Below, in pieces: positions 46,188 to 55,508 of a stretch of DNA of 64,000 nucleotides. The notes below the pieces were generated by a model that saw only the letters and a program-made list of their open reading frames with translations, made no database searches and was not told the origin of the DNA. The first letter of the stretch is position 1. The number at the start of each line of letters is the position of its first letter. The stretch comes from Leptothoe spongobia TAU-MAC 1115 (GTDB lineage: Bacteria; Cyanobacteriota; Cyanobacteriia; Phormidesmidales; Phormidesmidaceae), in NCBI RefSeq assembly GCF_018739885.1, contig NZ_JADOES010000003.1, positions 62,001 through 126,000 of the forward strand, read 5' to 3'. The translations under genes were made by a program, and so were the position numbers.

Positions 46188-46244
46188 GGCAAAACCCAAC
46201 ACACAAAGGCACAACAGAGCCTTTAAAGCATATTGGATTTTGCC
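46188..46244. terminator. Nested stem-loop between glmM and rpmG
   Basis: GGCAAAACCCA (46188-46198) pairs with TGGATTTTGCC (46234-46244) with one mismatch, enclosing a second stem AAAGGC/GCCTTT near 46205-46224. It lies between two minus-strand genes and is either the glmM transcript end or part of the rpmG leader. No clean U-run follows. Confidence 0.45.
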
Positions 46245-46299
46245 TTGTTTGGATTAGATTGTCTCAAAAGTAGGTAGAACCCGCATCGATCAACATCTA

Positions 46300-47727
46300 C
46301 TAACTCGCCAGATGCGTTGACACCACATCGGCCAATGCATTAGTCCAGTGGTCTACAAGGTCCGCGTTGGCCGCTTCGACCATAACGCGAATCACAGGCT
46401 CAGTTCCTGAGGCTCGCACCAGTACTCGCCCCTGATCGCCCATAGCCGACTCAGCCTTGACAATAGCATTCTGCACAGGTTCACAGTCTGTCCATTGACG
46501 ACGCCTTTCACGACTCTCAACCCGTACATTTTCCAAGCGTTGAGGATAGGGTGTAAAACTCTGCTCAATCAGGTCAGGTAGACAACACTCAGCCCGCTTC
46601 AACCAATCAGCCAAATGTAGTGCGGTCAGAATTCCATCACCAGTCAGGCTGTAATGATGACAGAGAATATGCCCCGACTGCTCACCACCGAGCATCGCCC
46701 CACGAGCTACCATCTCAGCGTGAACATGCTGATCGCCTACCTGAGTACGTACCAATTTGCCACCCAAACGTTCCCAGGCACGCTCAAACCCCAGATTGGC
46801 CATCACGGTAGAAATAATCGTGTCGTCAGGCAACTGTCCCTGCTTCCGTAGCGTTTGCCCCCAAAAATACAGAATATAGTCGCCATTGACCACACAGCCT
46901 TGACTATCGACAGCCATAACCCGATCGGCATCCCCATCAAAGGCGAACCCAATATCAGCATTATGCTCATTGACAGCAGCTTGGAGAGAGGCTAAATGGG
47001 TCGACCCACAATTAACATTGATACGATTACCATCAGCACGACCATGAATTACAATCACTTCTGCGCCAGTCGCCTCAAAAATACGCTGAGCAACACGAGT
47101 GGCCGCACCCCAAGCCAAATCCAAGACAATACGCATCCCACTCAAATAGTTCTGCGTAGGGAAAGGCTGATGTAAACAGTCAACATAGCGATCAACCAAT
47201 TCAGGACGCTGGTGAGTTATCCCCCATTGGTTACCAGGATTAAAAGCACCTGAGCAAGATCCCTGACGCAGTGCCTGTTCAATACTGGCCTGAATGGACT
47301 TTTCTAACTTAGTGCCATCGGCACCAAAAAACTTAATGCCATTATCTGCAGGTGGATTATGGCTAGCCGAAATCATAATGCCACCAGCCGTTTCGGCATC
47401 AGCTGCCATAAAGGCTACCGCTGCCGTCGGGCATAATCCCATATCCCAAACTTCTACTCCAGCCGACGTCAAGCCTGAAGCTAAAGCAGCAGCAATCATG
47501 GGACTAGAGTTACGTGAGTCTTGCCCCAGCACGATTGCCCCTAGCTGCTGCTGACGCATAATCTGTCCTGCCCAAAAGCCCACCTGAAGCGCCAGAGGAG
47601 CTGAGAGCAGCTCTCCAGCCCGACTACGAATCCCATCTGTTCCAAATAGAGGGGTAGGAGGTAAATCCAAAGGTTGCCAGCCTATACCAAAGTCAGCCTG
47701 TTGAGGCCTAGCGGGAGACATTACCAT
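46300..47727 (-). CDS. glmM: Phosphoglucosamine mutase
   Basis: A 475-residue alpha-D-phosphohexomutase that converts glucosamine-6-phosphate to glucosamine-1-phosphate for UDP-GlcNAc synthesis. The opening [12 protein letters not shown], the phosphoserine loop [16 protein letters not shown], the Mg loop [14 protein letters not shown], the sugar-binding GGEQSGHI and the phosphate-binding [15 protein letters not shown] are all present. I start at the ATG at 47727. A second ATG follows two codons later, and a GTG at 47748 would add seven residues. Confidence 0.96.
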   Translation of the reverse strand: MVMSPARPQQADFGIGWQPLDLPPTPLFGTDGIRSRAGELLSAPLALQVGFWAGQIMRQQQLGAIVLGQDSRNSSPMIAAALASGLTSAGVEVWDMGLCPTAAVAFMAADAETAGGIMISASHNPPADNGIKFFGADGTKLEKSIQASIEQALRQGSCSGAFNPGNQWGITHQRPELVDRYVDCLHQPFPTQNYLSGMRIVLDLAWGAATRVAQRIFEATGAEVIVIHGRADGNRINVNCGSTHLASLQAAVNEHNADIGFAFDGDADRVMAVDSQGCVVNGDYILYFWGQTLRKQGQLPDDTIISTVMANLGFERAWERLGGKLVRTQVGDQHVHAEMVARGAMLGGEQSGHILCHHYSLTGDGILTALHLADWLKRAECCLPDLIEQSFTPYPQRLENVRVESRERRRQWTDCEPVQNAIVKAESAMGDQGRVLVRASGTEPVIRVMVEAANADLVDHWTNALADVVSTHLAS

Positions 47728-47811
47728 ACTTGACACTCCAAACGACACACACTCAAAGTGGAGGATAGCATTTGTAAGTTTCCGTAGATTAAAGATTGCT
47801 ATAAGCTACCC

Positions 47812-48264
47812 ATGAATCATGCTGATAATTCCTTAAACGCTGGCAATCAGCCTGCCGAATTTTGGTTAGGCATTAAGCAATTCAACCAAGGAGACTACTA
47901 CTCCTGCCACGATACGCTTGAAGCTATTTGGCTGGATGCCCAAATCCTCAATAAGGGTTTTTATCAGGGCATTCTCCAAATTGCTGTCGGGCTATACCAT
48001 CTCACTAATCTCAACTGGCAAGGAGCTGCAATTTTGCTGGGGGAGGGGATTAATCGCCTAGATGCCTATGAGGATATCTATGGGGGGATTGACGTTGCTG
48101 ACTTAATACAGCAAGCCATCGACTGGCTTACTGCTCTACAAGAAACAGGGCCTAACAACGTTCAACAGCTTGCCTCGGCTTTATTAGCTAAGCCATTAGA
48201 AGTAGATGATCACACAGTTGCCAGTAAATATCATTTAGTGAAACCTAAAATTCAAGGAATATAA
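47812..48264 (+). CDS. DUF309 family protein
   Basis: A 150-residue helical protein with the DUF309 signature near the N-terminus (FNQGDYYSCHDTLEAIW) and FYQGILQIAVGLYHL. The His and Glu residues of this block may bind metal. Function is unknown, and the family is common in cyanobacteria and plants. Divergent from glmM with a short spacer. Confidence 0.87.
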   Translation: MNHADNSLNAGNQPAEFWLGIKQFNQGDYYSCHDTLEAIWLDAQILNKGFYQGILQIAVGLYHLTNLNWQGAAILLGEGINRLDAYEDIYGGIDVADLIQQAIDWLTALQETGPNNVQQLASALLAKPLEVDDHTVASKYHLVKPKIQGI

Positions 48265-48708
48265 CCATCCGTGATCCTCTCACTCCCGATACCAGTAGAG
48301 CATCCAGCGAAGAGTGCCTCCATCTCCAAGCAACAAATAGCCGCCCTCATGGTATTCCCTTCCTATCCATCATCAGCTGCCATGCCTCTGCAAAAACGCT
48401 CATAAGGCTCTAGTATCAAGCTGATAGACACTCATGAATTGGACGCTATCAATTGTCCTTCATGCAATATTCATATTTCTGATGTACTAAATAGCTAGTA
48501 CAAGTATGCAAAACACAAAGAAACTTAAGTTATTCACACCATGAAATACACTTAAGTTAGGTGCATTTAACCAAATTAGTCATCAATAATAACAAGTTAG
48601 TAGTAGAAGATAGGTGATCAAGACAGTCCCAGAACTGGGCTAAGACCAACTAATTAATAAAGCGATCAGCGGTTAGATTAAGTAATGGGCAATAGAAACA
48701 GGTAAGGC
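48265..48708. other. Intergenic region upstream of the lpt cluster
   Basis: No gene is visible. GTACTA-N6-TAGTAC at 48484-48501 is a symmetric site that could be an operator. CTTAAGTTA occurs twice in direct orientation near 48524 and 48551. Neither can be linked to a known regulator. The A/T-rich 200 bases before 48709 presumably hold the promoter. Confidence 0.4.
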
Positions 48709-49230
48709 ATGGTTGTAGAGCGAGGACAGGTCTTGCGGTACCCTTTCCAAAAACATATACAGCATTTCGGTGCTGGAGTGTTGGGTATGCTGATATTAAT
48801 CGGCGGTTTGAGTTGGCCTTCTCAGGCTCAGTCCGGAGGCTCTATTAAGCTCCGCGCCGATGTGCAAGAAGCTGATGCCAATACAGGCATTATTACCGCA
48901 CGCGGTAATGTGAAGATTGACTATCCAGAAGAAGCAATTTATGCAACATCGGCCCAGGCACAGTATTACAGCCGTGAACGACGCATCATCCTCACCGGTA
49001 ATGTGTTTGTCCAGCAAGAAGCGAATACTCTACAGGCTGAAGTTGTTACTTATTTAATTGATGAGGGGCGTTTTGTAGCAACCCCAAATGACAATGAACA
49101 GGTTGAATCTATTTATGTGCTTCCAGAACCAGTAGAAGAACCTACAGCAGCACCACAGCCTGAGCCAGTGACCACGCTCCCAGCCTTGCCTGAGGAACTA
49201 CCTAATTTTGCTATCCCAACTGACGAATAG
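48709..49230 (+). CDS. LptA/OstA-like periplasmic lipopolysaccharide transport protein
   Basis: A 173-residue protein. A signal peptide (hydrophobic core GVLGMLILIGGLSW, cut near SQAQSGG) precedes one OstA-like beta-jellyroll domain (IKLRADVQEADANTGIITAR, then QYYSRERRIILTGNVFV). The C-terminal tail is Pro/Glu-rich. In the family, LptA bridges the inner- and outer-membrane parts of the LPS export machine. It directly abuts lptB (stop and start adjacent). Confidence 0.85.
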   Translation: MVVERGQVLRYPFQKHIQHFGAGVLGMLILIGGLSWPSQAQSGGSIKLRADVQEADANTGIITARGNVKIDYPEEAIYATSAQAQYYSRERRIILTGNVFVQQEANTLQAEVVTYLIDEGRFVATPNDNEQVESIYVLPEPVEEPTAAPQPEPVTTLPALPEELPNFAIPTDE

Positions 49231-50010
49231 ATGCTGTCTCCCGCTATTGGCCACACTCCCAATACCTTGATCACTAAGGGGACGGTGCTTGCCCTGGAAA
49301 ATGTACACAAGGCTTATGGCAAACGAACGATTGTTCGTGGTGTCAGCCTATCGGTAGCCCAGGGAGAAATTGTCGGATTGCTCGGGCCAAATGGAGCCGG
49401 GAAGACGACGACCTTTTACATGGCAACTGGGTTAGAGTATCCCGATCAGGGAGCCGTTCGCTTAGACGATCGAGAAATCACCTCCCTATCGATTCATGAA
49501 CGTGCCCGTTTAGGGATTGGTTATCTGGCTCAAGAAGCAAGTATTTTCCGTAATTTGACAGTCAAAGACAATATTCGTCTAGTCATGGAACAAACGCGGG
49601 TGCCACGCCGAGAGCGTAATGCTCGGCTAACGCAGTTAATGCGGGACTTCAGATTGGAAAAAGTCGGAAATACTTTAGGTATTCAGGTGTCTGGAGGAGA
49701 ACGTCGTCGTACGGAATTAGCTCGTGCCCTTGCTTCCGGTGAACAGGGACCCACATTCTTATTTCTCGATGAGCCTTTTGCAGGTGTAGATCCGATTGCT
49801 GTATCAGAAATCCAGCAGATTGTGTCTAAGCTGCGCGATCGCAAGATGGGTATCCTCATCACTGACCATAATGTCCGCGAAACCCTGCGCATTATTGATC
49901 GAGCCTACATCATGAGCGATGGTCGTATATTGGCTTACGGTAGTGCTGAGGATCTCGCCAACAATCCCTTGGTACGCGAGCATTACCTAGGTGACGACTT
50001 TAAATTGTGA
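49231..50010 (+). CDS. lptB: LPS export ABC transporter ATPase LptB
   Basis: A 259-residue ABC ATPase. Walker A is GPNGAGKTT, signature ISGGERRRTEL-like (QVSGGERRRTELARAL), Walker B LFLDEPFAGVD and the switch His in ILITDHNVRETL. The block RTIVRGVSLSVAQGEIVGLL and the C-terminal YIMSDGRILAYGSAEDLANN are typical of LptB. The ORF has about 20 extra N-terminal residues before the ABC domain, which could be trimmed if a later start is used. Forms a unit with the LptA-like gene and the LptF/G permease. Confidence 0.93.
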   Translation: MLSPAIGHTPNTLITKGTVLALENVHKAYGKRTIVRGVSLSVAQGEIVGLLGPNGAGKTTTFYMATGLEYPDQGAVRLDDREITSLSIHERARLGIGYLAQEASIFRNLTVKDNIRLVMEQTRVPRRERNARLTQLMRDFRLEKVGNTLGIQVSGGERRRTELARALASGEQGPTFLFLDEPFAGVDPIAVSEIQQIVSKLRDRKMGILITDHNVRETLRIIDRAYIMSDGRILAYGSAEDLANNPLVREHYLGDDFKL

Positions 50011-50079
50011 TTTACAGGTGTGCAAACATCCAACCTTCTTTCACGTCTCCTCACCCTCCCCCATCAGTAATCATCGGTT

Positions 50080-51252
50080 ATGGCCATCACCTCCCAGCCC
50101 AATGCATCCAGCCCCGGCCTGCCTTGGTGGCCATCACTATCGATCATGGATCGATATATTGCCAAGGAGCTATCACTGCCCTTCCTCTTTGGTGTGGGTG
50201 CTTTTTCCTCCATCTTGGTCTCTGTCGGTGCCCTATTCGATTTAATTCGAAAAATCACAGAATCCGGTCTGGAAGTAGGACTGGCGATGCAGATCTTTGT
50301 ACTCAAAATGCCTGAGTTCGTAGTGCTAGCCTTTCCGATGTCAACACTGCTAGCAACAATGATGACCTACAGTCGTTTTTCTAGCGATAGTGAACTGACA
50401 GCATTGCGGGGTTGTGGTGTGAGCGTACGCCGCATTATTGCACCGGCCCTTGTCCTTAGCCTACTCATCACCGGTCTCACTTTTGTCTTTAATGAGGTGA
50501 TTACCCCCGCTGCCAATTATCGGGCAAAAATCATGCTGGAGCAGGCGTTCAACTCCGAAAAGCCTCCCTTTCGGGAGCGCAACATCATGTACAAGGAGTA
50601 TCAACAGGCTGAGGATGGCAGCGGCAAGGAACTGGGACGATTATTCTATGCCCGGCGATTCAACGGCGAGGAAATGCAGGGGTTAACGATTCTAGACTTT
50701 TCTCAAGCAGGGTTAGAACAAGTAGTCAGTGCAGAAACTGCTACATGGAATTTTCTAGATAATGTATGGACTTTCTTTAATGGCACGATCTATGCCATCT
50801 CTCCAGATGGCTCCTTTGGCCACATCGTAAAATTTGATCGTCAGGAGCTTGACTTACCTCGAACGCCCTTAGACCTGGCTGCACGCAGCAAGGATGATGA
50901 TGAAATGAATATTGTCGAAACTCGGCAACATCTCAACCAAATCGTCCGCAAGTCTGGTGATGAGCGTGGCATTCGGGTTTGGGAGCTAAGGTTATATCAA
51001 CGCTATGCTCTACCGTTTGTCTGCATTGTATTTGGACTAGTGGGTTCAGCCGTTGGCATTCGGCCCCAACGCACTGGTAAAGCTACCAGTTTTGGCATCA
51101 GCGTTGTCATTATTTTTGGCTATTATCTTGTCGGATTTATTGCCGATGCTTTTGGCAAAGTAGGAACGCTCAGTCCCATCGCCGCCGCTTGGCTACCTCC
51201 AATTCTGGGACTTGCTGTAGGCAGTTTGCTACTGATTCAAGCGTCTAAATAA
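50080..51252 (+). CDS. LptF/LptG family permease
   Basis: A 390-residue YjgP/YjgQ-type permease. Three helices near the N-terminus start with MDRYIAKELSLPFLFGVGAF, and three follow near the C-terminus (YALPFVCIVFGLVGSAVGIR, FGISVVIIFGYYLVGFIADA). A periplasmic beta-jellyroll lies between, at about 150-270. LptFG and LptB extract LPS from the inner membrane. Only one permease gene is present here, as is usual in cyanobacteria, where it may form a homodimer. Confidence 0.92.
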   Translation: MAITSQPNASSPGLPWWPSLSIMDRYIAKELSLPFLFGVGAFSSILVSVGALFDLIRKITESGLEVGLAMQIFVLKMPEFVVLAFPMSTLLATMMTYSRFSSDSELTALRGCGVSVRRIIAPALVLSLLITGLTFVFNEVITPAANYRAKIMLEQAFNSEKPPFRERNIMYKEYQQAEDGSGKELGRLFYARRFNGEEMQGLTILDFSQAGLEQVVSAETATWNFLDNVWTFFNGTIYAISPDGSFGHIVKFDRQELDLPRTPLDLAARSKDDDEMNIVETRQHLNQIVRKSGDERGIRVWELRLYQRYALPFVCIVFGLVGSAVGIRPQRTGKATSFGISVVIIFGYYLVGFIADAFGKVGTLSPIAAAWLPPILGLAVGSLLLIQASK

Positions 51253-51553
51253 GTCATGCATATCATTGCATTCGTAATATGCTACAGCCAAACCTCTAAA
51301 AGATAAGGGCATTTACGCATCTTGTGACGTCGAAAAAAAGCATGGGTAGCGCTCCTTTACTTAAAGAGATGAGCATCTATACTGCGGACAGAAGCTGTAT
51401 GTCTTAATTTCCTTGAATATAAGTTTCGATTCAGACATTGAACTAATAAGGAAGAGTGAAGAGCATATTTGATACGGATTAGATAACCTCTGATTTCGGT
51501 GGCATACCTGCACCATTGCCAGCTAAATTAAGGTGATCTAATGCTTTCTACCC
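51253..51553. other. Short intergenic region, nothing recognised
   Basis: About 300 A/T-rich bases between two plus-strand genes. I see no hairpin with a T-run, no symmetric site and no short gene. Confidence 0.4.
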
Positions 51554-53770
51554 ATGACGTCGCGTTCCTCTGAATCGTCCTCCAAAGTAATTGAAACTAG
51601 CCCTACAGGACTAGGCACCTTTGGTGGTGTCTTTACTCCATCGATCCTCACCATTTTGGGGGTGATCATGTATCTCCGTTTTGGCTGGGTTGTCGGCCAA
51701 ATGGGGTTAGTCAAAACCTTATTAATTGTCACTATTTCAACAGCAATTACATTTATTACGGGGTTATCTATTAGCGCGATCGCAACCGACCAAGTTGTCC
51801 GAGCCGGTGGCGCATACTACATGATTAGCCGCTCTCTCGGTCTCGAAACCGGTGGTGCTGTTGGTATTCCCTTATATTTTGCTCAAGCATTTTCAGTCGC
51901 TCTCTACACCATTGGTTTTGCAGAAAGCGTAGCTAATGCTTTTCCCAATCTCCCCATCACGGTAACCGTGATGGCCCTGGGAACCACCATCACCATCACA
52001 GCCCTGGCTCTCAAATCAGCCGATATCGCCATCAAGGCCCAGTATGTGATCATGGCAGCGATCATTTTATCGCTGCTTAGTCTCGCCTTTGGCAGCCATG
52101 CCCCACCCACCGAACTACCATTGCCCGAAGACGCTGGCAAAGTAAGCTTTTGGGCTGTACTAGCTGTTTTTTTCCCAGCCGTCACAGGTATTATGTCCGG
52201 CGTAAATATGTCCGGAGACCTGAAGGATCCCAAAAAGGCTATCCCCATGGGCACTTTGGCAGCAGTCGGTGTCGGCTACGCCATTTACATGATCATTCCA
52301 ATATTGCTAATCAATCGTGCTGATAACGCCAGCCTGCTTGCCGATCCACTGATTATGCGCAAGATGGCATTTTGGGGAGGCGCTATTTTGTTGGGAGTAT
52401 GGGGTGCCACTCTATCCAGTGCCCTAGGAAGTATCTTGGGAGCCCCTCGTGTTTTACAGGCTTTGGCACGAGACAATATTCTGCCAAAACGCTTACGTTG
52501 GTTGGGCAATGGACATGGTCCGGCTGATGAACCGAGACTAGGGACTTTATTTACCTTAGGTGTGGTCTTAGCAGTGGTATGTATAGGTGATTTAGATGCG
52601 ATCGCCCCCGTCCTCACCATGTTTTTTCTCACGACATACATGGTGCTGAACGTCGCCGCAGGCATTGAGGGATTCCTCCAGAGCCCTTCCTTTCGACCCA
52701 CATTTCGTATCCCCTGGTATATTTCCCTGCTAGGAGCATTGGGCTGTATTGCCATTATGTTCCTCATCAACCCAGCCGCAACGGTCGCTGCTGCTCTGAT
52801 CGTTTTGATTATTTACCTTTGGCTAGAGCGACGCGAGATCCGCACCACTTGGGGAGATGTTCGCCAAGGAATCTGGCTATCTCTGGTCCGAGCTGGACTT
52901 AACAACATTGCCGATAGTGCCGATCCTAAAAACTGGAGGCCCCATCTGCTCGTTCTCTCTGGAGCGCCCACCAAACGCTGGCATCTAATTGAGCTAGCTA
53001 CAGACTTTACTCACAATCGCGGCTTAATCACAGTAGCCAGCATCCTACCGACCGGTGCCCGCAATCTAAAACAACAAGAACAGATGCGCAGCACCATTCG
53101 TGACTATCTAGAAAAGCGAGGCATTCAAGCATTCGTCAAACTGATTGAGGCAAACGACACCTCCACGGGAGCCCGACAACTCATTGATACCTATGGCATT
53201 GGACCACTCAGGCCCAACACAGTCCTGCTAGGAGACACTGAAACTGACGATCATGAAGCCCGAGAAAGATACTGCCAAATCATTAGCAAATGCCACCAGG
53301 CAAAACGTAACATCATTATTCTGAGAAATCCGCCCAACCAAATGCCCCAATTCCCACAACGCATTGATGTCTGGTGGGGTGGCCTACAATCTAACGGAGG
53401 GCTGATGCTAATTTTGGCCTATCTGTTACGCACAGGCATGCGATGGCGTTCAACCGATATTTATATCAAGCTGGTTGTCTCTAATCAAGCCGCCGCTCAA
53501 GCTGCTCAAACAAACCTCAATAAACTGCTTGAGACCTTAAGCATCGGCGCACAGTCTAACATCATCGTCGCCGAAGACCGTCCATTCGACACTATTCTGA
53601 GAAAATCATCTGCCACAGCAGACCTAATTCTGATGGGACTAGCAACCCCCGACGAGGGTTTTGCCGACTACTACACATCTTTACAACAAAAGACTATCGG
53701 CCTACCACCAACAATCTTTGTACTCGCTGCCGAAGATTTGGCTTTTTCGGAACTCCTACAAAAGGACTAA
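51554..53770 (+). CDS. SLC12-like cation-chloride cotransporter / APC permease
   Basis: A 738-residue transporter. The first 440 residues hold about 12 membrane helices with the opening GTFGGVFTPSILTILGVIMY and the block GIMSGVNMSGDLKDPKKAIP, diagnostic of the Na-K-Cl/K-Cl cotransporter branch of the APC superfamily. The C-terminal 290 residues are soluble and resemble the regulatory domain of eukaryotic cotransporters (HLLVLSGAPTKRWHLIELAT). Ion specificity cannot be read from sequence. The ATG is at 51554, with no recognised partner gene nearby. Confidence 0.9.
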   Translation: MTSRSSESSSKVIETSPTGLGTFGGVFTPSILTILGVIMYLRFGWVVGQMGLVKTLLIVTISTAITFITGLSISAIATDQVVRAGGAYYMISRSLGLETGGAVGIPLYFAQAFSVALYTIGFAESVANAFPNLPITVTVMALGTTITITALALKSADIAIKAQYVIMAAIILSLLSLAFGSHAPPTELPLPEDAGKVSFWAVLAVFFPAVTGIMSGVNMSGDLKDPKKAIPMGTLAAVGVGYAIYMIIPILLINRADNASLLADPLIMRKMAFWGGAILLGVWGATLSSALGSILGAPRVLQALARDNILPKRLRWLGNGHGPADEPRLGTLFTLGVVLAVVCIGDLDAIAPVLTMFFLTTYMVLNVAAGIEGFLQSPSFRPTFRIPWYISLLGALGCIAIMFLINPAATVAAALIVLIIYLWLERREIRTTWGDVRQGIWLSLVRAGLNNIADSADPKNWRPHLLVLSGAPTKRWHLIELATDFTHNRGLITVASILPTGARNLKQQEQMRSTIRDYLEKRGIQAFVKLIEANDTSTGARQLIDTYGIGPLRPNTVLLGDTETDDHEARERYCQIISKCHQAKRNIIILRNPPNQMPQFPQRIDVWWGGLQSNGGLMLILAYLLRTGMRWRSTDIYIKLVVSNQAAAQAAQTNLNKLLETLSIGAQSNIIVAEDRPFDTILRKSSATADLILMGLATPDEGFADYYTSLQQKTIGLPPTIFVLAAEDLAFSELLQKD

Positions 53771-53846
53771 CCTTTCATGCACCTCAGAGACCTACACAAA
53801 CCTGCAACGATAACGTCTGCCTTAAATCAATCAATCAGTTGGAAAT

Positions 53847-54029
53847 TTACTCAACCACCCGCAGGCGACCCTGGTTGAGTGCATCATAAATTTGATTAAT
53901 CAACATTTTGTCATTGGCACTGATGTTGTTGCCAGAGAACATCGCCATCAAAACACTTTGATCGGCGCGTGTAATACGGCGAGTTGCAAATATTTTAGCA
54001 ACCATTTCTTCCACCGATTGAATAGCCAT
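53847..54029 (-). CDS. Small conserved cyanobacterial protein of unknown function
   Basis: A 60-residue helical protein (MAIQSVEEMVAKIFATRRIT, then LINQIYDALNQGRLRVVE at the end). The pattern of a short N-terminal helix, ITRADQSVLMAMF and a C-terminal GRLRVVx motif recurs in small cyanobacterial proteins that I remember as hypothetical. No signal peptide. It is convergent with the transporter gene. Confidence 0.7.
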   Translation of the reverse strand: MAIQSVEEMVAKIFATRRITRADQSVLMAMFSGNNISANDKMLINQIYDALNQGRLRVVE

Positions 54030-54532
54030 AGAGATTCACCAAAAACCCAGAGAGACAGAATCGCACTCCAGCGACCAAGAACAGGTATAAAATAAAACAC
54101 GCAACCCAGTTGTTTTACACAAACCAATCTATAGTGTGCGCTACAGACTCACATCCGTGATATGCCGTATTTCAATTATCTAGGCATGAAGGCCCACTCA
54201 TGAGTAATTATGCTCCCGTCACACAAATTCTTTAAACTGAGTACAATGTCATAAAGTAGCACCAGTAAATATGCTGATAGTCACAATTGACTAGGGATAT
54301 GTCCTCCCTTTATATAGGTCTATGTAGAGGTCCTATCAGGCAAATTCAACGACTACTCCCCAGTCCCCCACAGCCATGGGTAGCTAAAGGAATTTTGTAT
54401 TTTTTATTGATTTTTCATCGAAAATTCTCCGTAATTTCACTTAGGCTTTTTGTAATGAAAACGAATGGTGAATTTACAGGGGCTTTACACCACATATACA
54501 GACTTATAATCAGTTTTCATGACAAAAAAATT
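54030..54532. other. Intergenic region with one promoter-like sequence
   Basis: TTGACT (54287-54292) and TATATA (54311-54316), 18 bases apart, form a fair plus-strand promoter. It would direct transcription toward rpe in the antisense direction. The only frame after it (54302-54565) has no domain character. Otherwise no RNA gene is recognised. Confidence 0.35.
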
Positions 54533-54577
54533 ACGCTTTGCAACCTGCTTAAACAAGCTGAGTAGGCTACAAAGCGT
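54533..54577 (-). terminator. Rho-independent terminator of rpe
   Basis: On the minus strand ACGCTTTG pairs with CAAAGCGT and is directly followed by AATTTTTTTGTC. The loop contains further complementarity. It lies about 100 bases past the rpe stop. Confidence 0.75.
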
Positions 54578-54680
54578 ATTGAAAATCATCCTGTTTAGTC
54601 ATACAAGGACTAAACTACCTAGAGCTAAACTGGTTTGAGCAGCACTTTAACTCTCAGTTTCCGATTGCAGCTAGTTGCAC

Positions 54681-55382
54681 CTAGACAGCAGCCAGCTCAG
54701 GGGCTGGACGCTTACTGTTACGAATATTGCTAATCGCTTCAGCATAATCAGGTGCTTTAAACACAGCAGAACCAGCAACAATTGCATTTGCACCGGCTTC
54801 TAGCACTTCCCAAGTATTATGAGCCTTCAAGCCACCATCAACCTCAATCCATGGATCGAGGCCACGCTCATTACACATTTGACGTAGCTTACGAATTTTG
54901 GGTAAAACTTCAGGAATAAATTTCTGGCCTCCAAAACCAGGATTGACGCTCATGATCAATACCAGATCACATAACTCTAGGACATAGTCAATCAGTTCTA
55001 ACGGTGTGGAGGGATTTAGAACTACTCCAGCCTGCTTACCCATATCGCGAATTCGGCTCAAGGTGCTATGCAAATGGGGGGATGCGTTATGCTCAGCATG
55101 AACAGAAATAATATCAGCCCCCGCTTGAGCAAATCCTTCGATATACTTTTCTGGTTCGACAATCATCAAGTGAACATCAAGAGGTTTTTGAGTCACTGGT
55201 CGAATGGCTTCCACAATTAATGGACCAATGGTGATGTTAGGCACAAAACGGCCATCCATCACATCGACATGAATCCAGTCTGCACCAGCAGCATCAACTG
55301 CACGGATTTCATCGCCTAAACGACTAAAATCAGCCGATAAGATAGATGGAGAAACAACAACAGATTTTTTTGATTGCGTCAT
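54681..55382 (-). CDS. rpe: Ribulose-phosphate 3-epimerase
   Basis: A 233-residue TIM-barrel enzyme interconverting ribulose-5-P and xylulose-5-P (Calvin cycle and pentose phosphate pathway). The active-site blocks are [44 protein letters not shown] and EVDGG. I use the ATG at 55382 ([19 protein letters not shown]). A GTG at 55406 would add eight residues. Confidence 0.97.
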   Translation of the reverse strand: MTQSKKSVVVSPSILSADFSRLGDEIRAVDAAGADWIHVDVMDGRFVPNITIGPLIVEAIRPVTQKPLDVHLMIVEPEKYIEGFAQAGADIISVHAEHNASPHLHSTLSRIRDMGKQAGVVLNPSTPLELIDYVLELCDLVLIMSVNPGFGGQKFIPEVLPKIRKLRQMCNERGLDPWIEVDGGLKAHNTWEVLEAGANAIVAGSAVFKAPDYAEAISNIRNSKRPAPELAAV

Positions 55383-55508
55383 GGGGAACCCGCCTCGTGT
55401 GATCACCGTTAATGGTCACTATCGTAACAAAAACTTAGTATCAAAATCGTTACAAACTGCTCTAGCTGATGTTATTCATCATCGCCAACGCATTTCACGG
55501 GAGTTTTC

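Noticed and set aside
54302..54565. Plus-strand frame after the promoter-like sequence at 54287
   Set aside because: Composition is not protein-like and the region ends in the rpe terminator on the opposite strand.
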